64,000 bases of DNA from Rhizobium sp. FKY42 (GCF_005222835.1 NZ_STGA01000029.1:434001-498000), one strand, 5' to 3'. Shown: positions 35,286 to 46,919, numbered from the stretch's first letter. The notes: generated by a model not told the origin, from the sequence alone. Program-made: numbers and translations.

Positions 35286-35869
35286 TGTTCGACCGTGCGG
35301 TGGGATAAGCCCAGCTGCAGACCTATTTCCTTTGCGGTGCGTCCTTCCACCAGAAGCTGAATGATGGCATCCTCATCCAGATCAAACGCGCCGAAATTCT
35401 GGGGCTGTGCCAGCATGAAGCGGCCATAGCTGGAGGAGATGATCCATTCCGGCCCTTTGCTGTTTCGTTGCGGAATGAGAACCCGATCATAGCCGATATT
35501 GATGCCGAAGAGCTTGGTCTTGACCAGCTCGATCACCGGCTGCTGCGTTTGTGCCACTTGCTTCAACCGGGGGATGACGGACTGCGCCATATAGTTCCGG
35601 TCCTTGAAATCCCGCAGCTTTTGCTCGCGAAAAGCGTGGTTGATATCAAGAAGGCTGGAGGTGAAGCCGGAATGCCTTACCGGGATCAGGTGCCAGTCCC
35701 AAGGATCCTGACTGACGAGACGGATGACCGTCAGGCGCATCTTGATCGACAGCATTTCAAGGACATGCCGATAGATGTAATCTGGCTCCAACGGATTGTC
35801 TGCGTCGGTGGTTATCCAGGAATCCAGCATCTTCTGGGTTACTGAGAAAAAAGGGGTATGCTTCGGCAA
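35243..35869 (-). CDS. LuxR-type regulator, C-terminus truncated
   Basis: 208 residues. A sensor-like part of about 150 residues (YRHVLEMLSIKMRLTVIRL, SGFTSSLLDI, WIISSSYGRFML) precedes a LuxR helix-turn-helix: FDLDEDAIIQLLVEGRTAKEIGLQLGLSHRTVEHR. After the recognition helix the sequence changes to an unrelated tail (AGHAEAGRRRWS) exactly where the convergent flagellin remnant ends. The final helix of the DNA-binding domain is therefore lost, and the protein is probably inactive. It may once have regulated motility genes nearby; that is inference. Confidence 0.7.
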   Translation of the reverse strand: MPKHTPFFSVTQKMLDSWITTDADNPLEPDYIYRHVLEMLSIKMRLTVIRLVSQDPWDWHLIPVRHSGFTSSLLDINHAFREQKLRDFKDRNYMAQSVIPRLKQVAQTQQPVIELVKTKLFGINIGYDRVLIPQRNSKGPEWIISSSYGRFMLAQPQNFGAFDLDEDAIIQLLVEGRTAKEIGLQLGLSHRTVEHRAGHAEAGRRRWS

Positions 35870-35954
35870 GGCACTTCACGATATTGATTAAATTCCTACC
35901 TCCTAATCTGATATATTATAAATATTTCAAACATAATTTCACTATCGCGCGAGG

Positions 35955-36065
35955 TTATCCCCAATGTTCAGCCGGGTTCCAGACGGCCAGCACACCGACG
36001 ATGCTGAAGACAACAGACAGCGCCACCAGCACGAGGATTGCTCCAAAAACGATCTTTCTCAGCAT
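35955..36065 (-). CDS. 36-residue single-pass membrane peptide behind zntA
   Basis: Too short for routine calling. ATG at 36063-36065, 8 bp after the stop of the P-type ATPase gene, TAA at 35955-35957. It begins MLRKIVFGAILVLVALSVV, has one hydrophobic helix of about 22 residues (to LAVW), and ends NPAEHWG. A GAGAGAAG purine stretch precedes the start. The spacing suggests translation coupled to the transporter. It may be a small regulator or subunit of the pump, as known for other small transporter-linked proteins. No homolog is recognised. Confidence 0.5.
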   Translation of the reverse strand: MLRKIVFGAILVLVALSVVFSIVGVLAVWNPAEHWG

Positions 36066-36073
36066 CACTTCTC

Positions 36074-38329
36074 TCAACGAATTGGGCGCAGCAGGCGCAG
36101 GGCATTCATTGTAACCAGCACGGTTGCTCCCGTATCAGCGAGAATCGCCGGCCACAGACCGGTGATACCGATGATCGTGGTGACAAGGAAGACCGCCTTC
36201 AGCCCTAGCGCAATCGTGATGTTCTGGACGATGTTCTTCATCGTGCGCCGTGACAACTCAATCATCAGGGCAATATCGCCCACGCGCCCGTGAAGAACGG
36301 CGGCATCGGCGGTTTCCAGCGCCACGTCCGTAGCCCCGCCCATGGCAATGCCGATATCGGCAGCGGCAAGCGCCGGTGCATCATTGATGCCATCACCAAT
36401 CTTGCCGGTGATAAAGCCCTGCGATTGCAGTTCCCGCACGATCCGCTGCTTGTCTTCCGGCATCAGTTCGGCATGCACCTCGATGCCGAGCCTCGCGGCG
36501 ATGGCGCCCGCAGTCCGCCGGTTGTCGCCGGTCAGCATAACGGTCTTGATGCCCGCTTGTTTAAGGCTTTCGAGACCCGCGACAGCATCGGCGCGGGGCT
36601 CATCCCGCATGGCAATTGCGCCAGCCAGGAGATTTCCCACCAGAAGCACCGAGACCGTCTTGCCGTCATCATTCAGCGCGGCAATCGCTCTTGAATGCGC
36701 AAGAGGCAGGTTTACGCGCTCGGCGGCAGATTTGGGGGAGCCGAGGAAGACCTCCACCCCGTCGATGAGGGCGCTCACGCCCTTGCCGCCCAGCGCCCGA
36801 AGCTCGGTCGCAGAAGGAATCTCTACCGCATCCTCCTTCGCCCTTTCGAGAATTGCCAGAGCCAGCGGATGACTTGACCCCACTTCCAATGCCGCCGAAA
36901 GGGCCAATACCTCGTAGCCGGTCTTGCCGAAGGGCAGGATATCCGTAACGACCGGCTTTCCTTGGGTCAGCGTTCCGGTCTTGTCGAAGGCGATGGCCGT
37001 CAACTTGCCGAGGCCTTCCAGAACGGCGCCACCCTTCATCAGCAGACCACGGCGCGCACCGGATGACAGGGCTGCGGCAATGGCAGCGGGTGTGGAGATG
37101 ACCAGCGCGCATGGGCAGCCGATCAGCAGGATTGCCAGCCCCTTGTAGATCCATTCGTTCCAGTCTGCGCCCGCGAGGAGCGGCGGAATGACTGCGACCA
37201 GAGCCGCCACCAGCACGACAGCCGGGGTATAATATCGGGAGAAGCTGTCGATAAAGCGCTCTGTCGGCGCCTTCGATTCCTGCGCCTCTTCCACCAGACG
37301 AACTACACGCGCAATCGTATTGTCTTCGGCCTGCGCCGTCACGCGGATGCGCAGCGCCGCATCCCCATTGATGGTGCCCGCAAACACCGGATCTCCCGCC
37401 GCCTTGCGCACCGGAACGCTCTCGCCCGTCACAGGCGCTTCATCGATCGTCGCATCCCCGGACAGAATGACGCCATCCGCAGAAATCCGATCACCCGGAC
37501 GCACGAGAATGACCGAGCCGACGGCAAGGGAATTGGCGGCAACCTCACGTGTCTTGCCGCCCTCTTCCAGAACGGCAGTCTTGGGCACCAGCGCGCTCAG
37601 CGAACGAATGCTTTCGCGTGCCCTGCCTGCTGCCACGCCTTCCAGCAATTCGCCGACGAGAAAGAGAAACACCACGGCGGCGGCCTCTTCCGTCGCGTTG
37701 ATGAAAAGCGCGCCAAGGGCCGCGATCGTCATCAGCATTTCGATCGAGAAAGGCGTTCCGGCAAGCGCCGCCATCACGGCGCGGCGGCCAATCGGCAGAA
37801 GGCCGACCAGCAATGCCGCGATAAAGGCATAGGTTTCGATGGCAGGAACGAGATGGCCGAGCGCATAGGCGGCGGCAAGGGCCGCGCCGGAGACGATGGT
37901 GAGCCTGCCTTTGCGGCTCTTCCACCAAGGACCTTCCGCAGGTCCGTGATCATGACCGTGCAGCCCCTCCCCAACCGCCGCATCCTGATCACCATGGGTA
38001 TGAGCGTGATCGTGTCCGTGAGGTCCATGGTCGTGACCGGAGTGATGTTCATGATTGCAGTCGGGACCATGCCGATGCCCGGCGGTAGACGTGCTCGCCT
38101 CCTGCGCTGATTTCACCTCGCGCGCGGGATAGCCAAGGCCGGAGAGTTTTTGCCCGATGGCATCAAGATCGGTCGTCCCGTCGTGGAGGATGGTCATCGT
38201 GCCGGTGGTGACGGAAACTGACACATCGGCAATGCCCGGCATCCGCCGCACCGCTGTATCAATCTTGTTTGCACAGGATGCGCAGTCCATCCCATCCACC
38301 CTGAATCTCGTCTTCACCGCATTATCCAT
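36074..38329 (-). CDS. zntA: Zn/Cd/Pb-transporting P1B-type ATPase
   Basis: 751 residues from ATG 38329 (the frame runs to 38500, but the promoter lies in that part). N-terminal metal-binding domain with GMDCASCANKID, then a His-rich linker (GHRHGPDCNHEHHSGHDHG...) at about 85-130. ATPase motifs: IGCPCALVIS (the CPC transport motif), DKTGTLTQGKP with the phosphorylated Asp, SSHPLAL, and GDGINDAPALAAADIGIAMG. CPC with a His-rich stretch favours zinc, cadmium or lead export across the inner membrane over copper. Control by a MerR-type regulator is shown by its promoter. Confidence 0.93.
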   Translation of the reverse strand: MDNAVKTRFRVDGMDCASCANKIDTAVRRMPGIADVSVSVTTGTMTILHDGTTDLDAIGQKLSGLGYPAREVKSAQEASTSTAGHRHGPDCNHEHHSGHDHGPHGHDHAHTHGDQDAAVGEGLHGHDHGPAEGPWWKSRKGRLTIVSGAALAAAYALGHLVPAIETYAFIAALLVGLLPIGRRAVMAALAGTPFSIEMLMTIAALGALFINATEEAAAVVFLFLVGELLEGVAAGRARESIRSLSALVPKTAVLEEGGKTREVAANSLAVGSVILVRPGDRISADGVILSGDATIDEAPVTGESVPVRKAAGDPVFAGTINGDAALRIRVTAQAEDNTIARVVRLVEEAQESKAPTERFIDSFSRYYTPAVVLVAALVAVIPPLLAGADWNEWIYKGLAILLIGCPCALVISTPAAIAAALSSGARRGLLMKGGAVLEGLGKLTAIAFDKTGTLTQGKPVVTDILPFGKTGYEVLALSAALEVGSSHPLALAILERAKEDAVEIPSATELRALGGKGVSALIDGVEVFLGSPKSAAERVNLPLAHSRAIAALNDDGKTVSVLLVGNLLAGAIAMRDEPRADAVAGLESLKQAGIKTVMLTGDNRRTAGAIAARLGIEVHAELMPEDKQRIVRELQSQGFITGKIGDGINDAPALAAADIGIAMGGATDVALETADAAVLHGRVGDIALMIELSRRTMKNIVQNITIALGLKAVFLVTTIIGITGLWPAILADTGATVLVTMNALRLLRPIR

Positions 38330-38354
38330 GACTGTTTTTCCTTTCGATGAAGAC

Positions 38355-38385
38355 AGTCTGCGACCTCTAGCCACTAGAGGTGCAA
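38355..38385 (-). promoter_or_regulatory. MerR-type metal promoter of zntA
   Basis: On the minus strand TTGCAC (-35, 38380-38385) and CAGACT (-10, 38355-38360) are 19 bp apart. The spacer is a perfect dyad, ACCTCTAG-TGG-CTAGAGGT (38363-38381). The overlong spacer plus dyad is the hallmark of ZntR/CadR/PbrR promoters. The -10 lies about 26 bp before the ATG. No merR-type gene is in the window. Confidence 0.85.
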
Positions 38386-38576
38386 GCGAAAACTCGCCGG
38401 GCAGGTGAATTTTTTCCGTGCTGAATGACGCGGCGAAAGAGATCGAATTTCGGAGGGCAGATTGATTCTTATCAGATTGATTTGCCTCATCCTCAGCCAA
38501 TATAGGATAGAATGGTCACCGGCTGCGAACCTTGACGCTCGTCATTCGTTTTGCACCCGTGCAGCAAAGGCAGGGA

Positions 38577-38921
38577 ATGACCGGATACCAGATCGCACTC
38601 TTTGTTCGCCCTGATGTCGTGACGCCGGAGATCCGGCAGGCCTGGCAACGGGAAGGGTGCGAACTGATTGTGCGAAGCGATTATCCGCCCATCGAGGAAG
38701 CCGCAAACCAGCGCTATGCGGGCGCCCTTCTGGATATCAAGCTGCAGGCGAGCTATCTGTTCGATCTTTCCGAACTCCTGACGCTACGCGCAATACCGCA
38801 TGTCTTCGTCGTGACAGACGAAGCGCAGCAATCCCATTATGCCCTGAATGGCGGTCCCGATTCGATCCGCATGATTCTCGACGAACTGCTCTACCAGGAT
38901 GACGAAGGCCACCGGCATTGA
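38577..38921 (+). CDS. Hypothetical 114-residue protein
   Basis: From ATG 38577 (AAGG 6 nt upstream); a TTG start at 38532 is possible. Begins MTGYQIALFVRPDVVTPEIRQAW, alternating strands and helices: CELIVRSDYPPIEEA, RYAGALLDIKL, IPHVFVVTD, DSIRMILDELL. This resembles a receiver-like fold without the phospho-acceptor residues (LLDI at the expected position). No membrane segment. Function unknown; found beside zntA by position only. Confidence 0.65.
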   Translation: MTGYQIALFVRPDVVTPEIRQAWQREGCELIVRSDYPPIEEAANQRYAGALLDIKLQASYLFDLSELLTLRAIPHVFVVTDEAQQSHYALNGGPDSIRMILDELLYQDDEGHRH

Positions 38922-38956
38922 GTGTGTGGTGTGGCTCAGGCGAGAGAGTGAGACTG

Positions 38957-39031
38957 TGGCTGGGGCGCCTGGATTCGAACCAGGGGATGGCGGTACCAAA
39001 AACCGCTGCCTTACCGCTTGGCTACGCCCCA
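38957..39031 (-). tRNA. tRNA-Gln (anticodon TTG)
   Basis: 75 nt including the encoded CCA. The acceptor stem TGGGGCG pairs with CGCCCCA; the D-arm reads AGCCAAGCGGTAAGGC; the anticodon arm is GCGGT-TTTTGGT-ACCGC, giving anticodon TTG; the T-arm is CCTGGTTCGAATCCAGG. It reads from 39031 down to 38957. Confidence 0.96.
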
Positions 39032-39192
39032 ACAGCACTGGCCTTGTTGCTTCGGGCGAAGCACCAGTTGCGTCGGGGATTGCGTTTAGCAAAGCTCATG
39101 CCTTACCGCAATCAGCTTCGATCTCTTTTTTGACATTTTGGTCGAATGCGTCCACATGCACCTGATCAGATTGAATATTGCAAGGAATGGAC

Positions 39193-40119
39193 ATGGCCGC
39201 AGATCTGCCCGGCCCCGCTTTTACCCTCGATTTCGAGGCCTCGCACGGGCATGCCGTACCGGTGGCGGAAGGGGTCTGGCGGCTGACCTGCAACAATCCA
39301 TCGCCCTTCACCTTCCATGGCACGAATTCCTACATCATCGGCCAGGGCAAGACGGTCGCCGTACTCGATCCCGGCCCGGAGAGTGATGCGCATTTCGAGG
39401 CGCTGATGCGAGCGCTGAAGGGCAAGACGGTCAGCCACATCTTCATCAGCCACACCCATCGCGACCATTCGCCGCTTGCCCGTCGCCTTCAGGCGGAGAC
39501 CGGAGCGCTGACGGTCGCGGAAGGCCCGCACAGGGCAGCCCGCCCACTGCACGAGGGTGAGACGAACCCGTTTGCCGAAAGTTCCGACATGGAATTCATG
39601 CCGGACATCGTGCTTGCCGATGGCGGCGTGATCGAGGCCGATGGCTTTGCGCTGCGCGCCATCCATACACCCGGACACACGGCAAACCACTCAGCCTTTT
39701 CGCTGGAGGAAACCGGCATTGTTTTCTCCGCAGATCACGTCATGGCCTGGGCGACCACCATTGTGGCGCCGCCGGATGGCTCCATGAGCGATTTCATGGC
39801 GTCGGTCGACAAGATGATGGAGCGCACGGGCGACCGGATCTATTTTCCTGGCCATGGCGGCCCGATTGCGGAGCCTGCTTCCTTCCTGCGGGCCTTGCGC
39901 ACGCACCGGCGGATGCGCGAACGCGCCGTGCTGGAGCGTATCCGAAACGGCGACCGGACGATCGCTGCGATGGTGGACGCGATCTACGCCAAGACAGACA
40001 AGCGGCTGCACGGTGCAGCCGCGCTTTCGGTTCTGGCGCATCTGGAAGATCTGGTCGAGCGAGGCGAGGTTCTGACGGAAGGCCCACCTGCCCTTTCGGG
40101 TCGATACTGGCCCGCCTGA
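39193..40119 (+). CDS. MBL-fold metallo-hydrolase (LACTB2-like)
   Basis: 308 residues from ATG 39193, with AAGGA at 39182-39186; an earlier TTG and ATG are less well spaced. Metallo-beta-lactamase motifs: ISHTHRDHSPLA (HxHxDH), THTPGHTANHS region (third His), FSADHVMAW (bridging Asp), and YFPGHGGPI. The C-terminal part (AAMVDAIYAKTDKRLHGAA, VLAHLEDLVERGEV) is a winged-helix tail typical of LACTB2/ RNase-like and glyoxalase II-like enzymes. It is a two-zinc hydrolase whose substrate is not clear. Confidence 0.87.
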   Translation: MAADLPGPAFTLDFEASHGHAVPVAEGVWRLTCNNPSPFTFHGTNSYIIGQGKTVAVLDPGPESDAHFEALMRALKGKTVSHIFISHTHRDHSPLARRLQAETGALTVAEGPHRAARPLHEGETNPFAESSDMEFMPDIVLADGGVIEADGFALRAIHTPGHTANHSAFSLEETGIVFSADHVMAWATTIVAPPDGSMSDFMASVDKMMERTGDRIYFPGHGGPIAEPASFLRALRTHRRMRERAVLERIRNGDRTIAAMVDAIYAKTDKRLHGAAALSVLAHLEDLVERGEVLTEGPPALSGRYWPA

Positions 40120-40150
40120 GCCGGTCTCCTGGACTTATTCCGGCTCCGAA

Positions 40151-41125
40151 CTATTCGGGCGCGATGCCCAGCAGTTCGGCATCCAGCGCGCGCAGGTAGG
40201 TTTGCGCGATACCGGCGCTCAAGCCCAGATCATGCGAGCCGTAGCGGCTGGCCACGCGCATATCCACAAGCACCGTCTTCTCCTCTTCCCGAAGGCGAAT
40301 CACCACATCGAAAGGCAGGCCGAGAATGAAAGTGCGCATCGATCCCTGAAGCGAAAGGTCGCCCTTTGCCTGCGCCTGCGGCAAGAGGGAGGCGAGCGCG
40401 GGCGACGGGCGAGGCAGCGGAATCGGCACCACATCCGGCACGGGCGGCGCGGCATCCGTTGCCGGAGGATTGACTGCCGGATTTGCAGCCGAGCTGGCCG
40501 CACCGTTGGCACCGGCTCCAGACTGGGGCGTTCTGGAAGCGGCCGGTTTGGCTTTCTGGCTCTGCCCCTTGGCGAGCTTGTCCTTGTCGAACTTGATGCG
40601 ATTTGCCGCCGCGACCTTGATGACGGCATCATAGACACGGTCCAGTGCGCCTTCGTAACGGCGGCTGGTAATGCCCGGATAGGTTTCTTCCTGCAATTCT
40701 CGCGATGCCGGACTGACGAATGTGGGCTGGGAAAGCCACAGCTGATCGGCCACTGGCTGCTTCTGCCAAGCAGGTGGATCGGCAATATCCGTCGTCACAT
40801 CAAAAAGCGGGGGGCGCGTTTCCGAGAGATACATGCCGACAGCAAGGAGCGCGATCGCGGGCAAAGCCAGCAGCATGGCCCTGGCAGAGGCCACCCCGCC
40901 CTGCGCGCCCATGGTCCACAATTGCACCAGCCCATGCAGTGCAAGCGGTATGCTGAGGAAACCCAAGACCGCGCAAAGGATCACCACGGCCAGGAAGCTC
41001 GGCGTCGTCAACGGGCCGAAGCGGTGTGCCGCGAAAGCAATGGCCAGCAGCAACAGCGAGCTCCACGCCATTTTCTTTGCCAGATAGGCCGAAGAGGACA
41101 CCGGACGAACGAAACGCACCGTCAT
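40151..41125 (-). CDS. DUF1499 membrane protein with proline/alanine-rich linker
   Basis: 324 residues from ATG 41125 (AAGGA 11 nt upstream); starts further up to 41215 are possible. Three hydrophobic segments (about 15-110), then SETRPPLFDVTTDIADPPAW, the start of the DUF1499 domain, and YDAVIKVAAANRI. A low-complexity Pro/Ala insert of about 60 residues (PAASRTPQSGAGANGAASSAANPAV...) splits the domain before FDVVIRLREEEKTVLVDMRVASRYGSHDLG. The domain is common in rhizobia and plants, with no known reaction. Confidence 0.83.
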   Translation of the reverse strand: MTVRFVRPVSSSAYLAKKMAWSSLLLLAIAFAAHRFGPLTTPSFLAVVILCAVLGFLSIPLALHGLVQLWTMGAQGGVASARAMLLALPAIALLAVGMYLSETRPPLFDVTTDIADPPAWQKQPVADQLWLSQPTFVSPASRELQEETYPGITSRRYEGALDRVYDAVIKVAAANRIKFDKDKLAKGQSQKAKPAASRTPQSGAGANGAASSAANPAVNPPATDAAPPVPDVVPIPLPRPSPALASLLPQAQAKGDLSLQGSMRTFILGLPFDVVIRLREEEKTVLVDMRVASRYGSHDLGLSAGIAQTYLRALDAELLGIAPE

Positions 41126-41239
41126 TGAGAAATTTTTCCTTTTCGAGCCTTCTGCTGAACTGTTCGTGCTGCTTTTGCTCGACATGGGCATGTCTTCTAT
41201 TAAGACATTCATCAAAGCACGTCATCCGGAAGCCGCATC

Positions 41240-41431
41240 ATGAAACCGCAAATGCAGAAAATGTTTCGTCTGGTTCAAGCCCTGTGCCTGGGGCTGACGC
41301 TGAGCCTTGCCGCAAGCTGCCAGAGCCTGAGCCCCGAGGCACGCCGCGCGGCGGCGGAGCGCACCTGCCTCGGCTACGGTTTCGAGCCGGGCAGTCCGGC
41401 CTTGCTGCGCTGCATGCAAAACCAGAACTGA
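41240..41431 (+). CDS. Small putative lipoprotein
   Basis: 63 residues. Signal LVQALCLGLTLSLAASC with lipobox LAASC. The mature part, about 37 residues, has three Cys and reads RAAAERTCLGYGFEPGSPALLRCMQNQN, where the two later Cys probably bond. Similar very short lipoproteins occur in Rhizobiaceae. Function unknown. Confidence 0.65.
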   Translation: MKPQMQKMFRLVQALCLGLTLSLAASCQSLSPEARRAAAERTCLGYGFEPGSPALLRCMQNQN

Positions 41432-41512
41432 CCACCGCGCCGGATAAATATTTGACAAGTGGTTGATCGTGGCGCCTCCTTCTAACGTAAGACGCAGCAG
41501 GAAACACGAAAA

Positions 41513-42622
41513 GTGGACAGCGCCATGGCCAGACCTGTGCTCTACATCACCAGTTCGGATTACGCGGTCAGAACGGGGGGATATGTCTACAATTCCCGCC
41601 TTGTACAGGTGCTGCGCGAACAGGGCGTTGACCTTGAGACGCATTGCCTTGAGCAGGGGTTCCCCATGGTTCCCGAAGATGAGCGCGCAGCCCTGGCAAG
41701 GCGGCTTGCCGCGCTTCCCGCCCACACGCTTCTTCTGATGGACCATGTGTATCTCGGGCGCCTGCTGGAACTGTTTCGCCAGATGCCGCATCCGATTGTC
41801 GCCATTTTTCACCATTCTGATGTCATGGAACATGGAACAGGCAGCGACGAAAAGGGTCGACGCCTGTTCGAGGCGGAACGGGCAAGCCTGGGCAGGGCCG
41901 ATGCGCTTCTCGTGAGTTCGGATGAAACAGCGCGGTACGTTCAGCAGCAGTATGGTTTTTCAGCGCACCATATTCATGCGGCAGTGCCGGGCAATGATCC
42001 CGTGATGCGGACGGCCATTGGCGACTATGCCGCCAATGGCGGACCGCGCATTCTTTCCATTGGCGCCGTCATCCCGCGCAAGCGCTACGACTATATTCTG
42101 GACGTTGCCAGCCACCTGAAAACCCCCGGCTGGACCTGGAATGTAGCGGGCGATCCTTCCCGCTATCCGGGCCATCTGCTGCGGCTGCAGGAAAAGGCGG
42201 ACGCGCTGGGACTGGCTGATCGATTCCACTTCCTGGGCAATGTCGGTGATACAGAACTCGAACAGTTGTGGCACAAGACCGACCTCTATGTGGCGGCATC
42301 CCATTATGAAGGCTATGGCATGGCCATTGCCGAAGCCCTGCGCCACGGCGTGCCGGTGGTGAGCACTGCATCGGGTGCCGTATCCACCTGGGCCAAGGCA
42401 GGGATTATGCAGGCACCGGCAGAGGATGCATCAAGGATGGCCGACCACATCGACCACCTGTTTTCCACGGCTTGCGCCCTGAAGGATCTTGGCGAACGCG
42501 CCTGGAACTTCGGCCAGACGCTGCCGACCTGGGCCGCAAGTTTCCACGGGATGACTGCATGGCTGGACGGTATCCATAGCATACACGCCTTTGGTCAGGG
42601 ACGAGCCGTCAACCGAGACTGA
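41513..42622 (+). CDS. Glycosyltransferase, GT4/GT-B type
   Basis: 369 residues from GTG 41513 (AGGA 10 nt upstream; ATG 41525 is poorly spaced). Two Rossmann domains: YITSSDYAVRTGGYVYNSRLVQVLREQG near the start, and a donor-binding half with ILSIGAVIPRKRYDYILDVASHL, FLGNVGDTELEQLW, and ADLYV-like TDLYVAASHYEGYGMAIAEALRHGVPVVSTASGAVS carrying the E-x7-E. It transfers a sugar nucleotide-linked residue, probably to a glycan or lipid. Acceptor unknown; cytosolic or membrane-associated. Confidence 0.87.
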   Translation: MDSAMARPVLYITSSDYAVRTGGYVYNSRLVQVLREQGVDLETHCLEQGFPMVPEDERAALARRLAALPAHTLLLMDHVYLGRLLELFRQMPHPIVAIFHHSDVMEHGTGSDEKGRRLFEAERASLGRADALLVSSDETARYVQQQYGFSAHHIHAAVPGNDPVMRTAIGDYAANGGPRILSIGAVIPRKRYDYILDVASHLKTPGWTWNVAGDPSRYPGHLLRLQEKADALGLADRFHFLGNVGDTELEQLWHKTDLYVAASHYEGYGMAIAEALRHGVPVVSTASGAVSTWAKAGIMQAPAEDASRMADHIDHLFSTACALKDLGERAWNFGQTLPTWAASFHGMTAWLDGIHSIHAFGQGRAVNRD

Positions 42623-42670
42623 CACTGAGACTGGCACTGGCAAATATTGAACCTTGCCAAGGCCAGGTTT

Positions 42671-43951
42671 TCAGCGCGCACCGGCCAGGAATATTCGCCT
42701 GAAGTTCCAGACACGCTGTGTGAAGCGAGCCGAGCGGAGGCGGAGGCGCAGAAACCAGAGGCACACTGTGAGCAATGCCAGCCAGGCTATGACAGTCAGG
42801 CTTGCGAAGCCACTTGTCAGGGGCTTCTGGTCCAGCAGATGTCCATAGGCTGAGGCGCCGAGGCAAAACGGCATCAGCGAAATACTGGCCTGGAACGCGA
42901 GAACCGTGCTGCGCATTCGTGCATCGGGTACGCTGCTATTGCTGACGATGCGAATGATCGGCTCTGCCAATCCATAGAAGATGTAAAAGGCGCCGTAGAT
43001 GGAAATGGATGCATAGCTGACGGGAACAATCGTCAGTGCGAAGGCCAATCCAAAGGCGGAGGATGCCAAAAGCAGGTTACTGCCGATCTGGCCGAAACGC
43101 CGCATGACAAAAGGAGCGAGGCAGGATGAGCCCGCCCAGAGCGCGGAACCGACGGCAGGCAGAACTCCATACAGATGGAATGGAAAGGATAATGCGATCA
43201 GCAGCGGCTGCTCCGTCAAATAGTTCAACTCACGGATCAGCACGAAGGCGCAGCTGAGAATGGTTGCAAACAGAAGCGTATCCGAGCGCAGGATGATACC
43301 TGTCACGGTGCGGAACGAACCCAGCATTTGGGCAAGGTGAACTGGGACGGGCTGCCTGACTTCTCCGGCTGTCGAGCATTCACGCCCTTCCGGCAGAGTG
43401 AGCGCCACAGCTGTAGCGACGAAAAGCGTGATCGCGCTCAGGATGTATGGCAGGTTCAAGGCAATCGATGCGAAGGGGCCACTCAGAAGAAAGACGACAA
43501 TCAGAGTGCCATTGACGACGGAGTAATTCAGCGATTCGAGCCATTCGTACTCAGCGCGTCGGCCCGCACGTTCCAATTCGTCAAACAGATAGGCCGATTC
43601 CGGACCTGCCAGAAACGCACGACCAATGCCCGCCAATATTTCCATGGCCGCAAAGAAGGCGAACCCGCTTCCAATCCCTATGCCGAAATAGCTGATAGCA
43701 ACCAGAAACGCGCCAATAGCCAGCGCGGACTTGCGCCGGTACCGATCCGCAAACATGCCCGCCGGAATGCTCGCCAGAAGCTTGCCAACGTAATGCAGCC
43801 CCTGAATCAAAAAAATTTGCTTAAATGTCAGCCCGTGCGAAAGATAGAAGACATCGATAATAGGACCATGAAACATTCCGACCTGAAGCCCGGAAAACAG
43901 AAAAAATTTGAACATGAAATATAATTCATTTTTTGATTTGATAATTTTCAA
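42671..43951 (-). CDS. MFS transporter
   Basis: 426 residues, about twelve membrane segments. The loop between helices 2 and 3 has AGMFADRYRRKSALAIGAFLV, the MFS motif A. Its N-terminus (MKIIKSKNELYFMFKFFLF) and the upstream 300 bp are strikingly AT-rich beside the GC-rich body and neighbours, suggesting transfer from another source. Substrate cannot be assigned. It is single and convergent with the glycosyltransferase gene. Confidence 0.88.
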   Translation of the reverse strand: MKIIKSKNELYFMFKFFLFSGLQVGMFHGPIIDVFYLSHGLTFKQIFLIQGLHYVGKLLASIPAGMFADRYRRKSALAIGAFLVAISYFGIGIGSGFAFFAAMEILAGIGRAFLAGPESAYLFDELERAGRRAEYEWLESLNYSVVNGTLIVVFLLSGPFASIALNLPYILSAITLFVATAVALTLPEGRECSTAGEVRQPVPVHLAQMLGSFRTVTGIILRSDTLLFATILSCAFVLIRELNYLTEQPLLIALSFPFHLYGVLPAVGSALWAGSSCLAPFVMRRFGQIGSNLLLASSAFGLAFALTIVPVSYASISIYGAFYIFYGLAEPIIRIVSNSSVPDARMRSTVLAFQASISLMPFCLGASAYGHLLDQKPLTSGFASLTVIAWLALLTVCLWFLRLRLRSARFTQRVWNFRRIFLAGAR

Positions 43952-44252
43952 ATATAAATCAGAAATTCAGAAAATATAAATTAATGAATGCATATCGAAG
44001 AATGATTATATTCTACTTTTCTCTGCGCTTTCGACAGCCTACTGATTAAAAATTCGAATACATCTTTCAGAAGTCGTCAGCAACTGGAAGTTTGCGAATG
44101 GCTTGATACCAAATGTCGATGATATGAAGCCTATCGAGTACGCGTATCGCGTAATACCTCAGCCTTGCGCAACAACTTAATGTTGCATTATGAAGAAATA
44201 ATAAGCTTGGCGGGATCGTCCCGCTTCGCTCCTGACGCTTTAAGCCCTTGTT
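43952..44252. other. 301-bp AT-rich gap between the MFS gene and ppdK
   Basis: No gene is supported. Two small dyads are seen: GCAACA...TGTTGC at about 44169-44186 and GCGGGA-TCG-TCCCGC at 44210-44224. The second may end ppdK transcription, but a U tract is missing. Confidence 0.4.

Positions 44253-46919
<2,667 letters not shown>

Noticed and set aside
38899..39165. ORFs running through the tRNA-Gln gene
   Set aside because: They translate a tRNA; the cloverleaf is complete on the minus strand.
43984..44049. 21-codon ORF in the AT-rich gap before ppdK
   Set aside because: No ribosome site, no terminator, expected by chance in AT-rich DNA.
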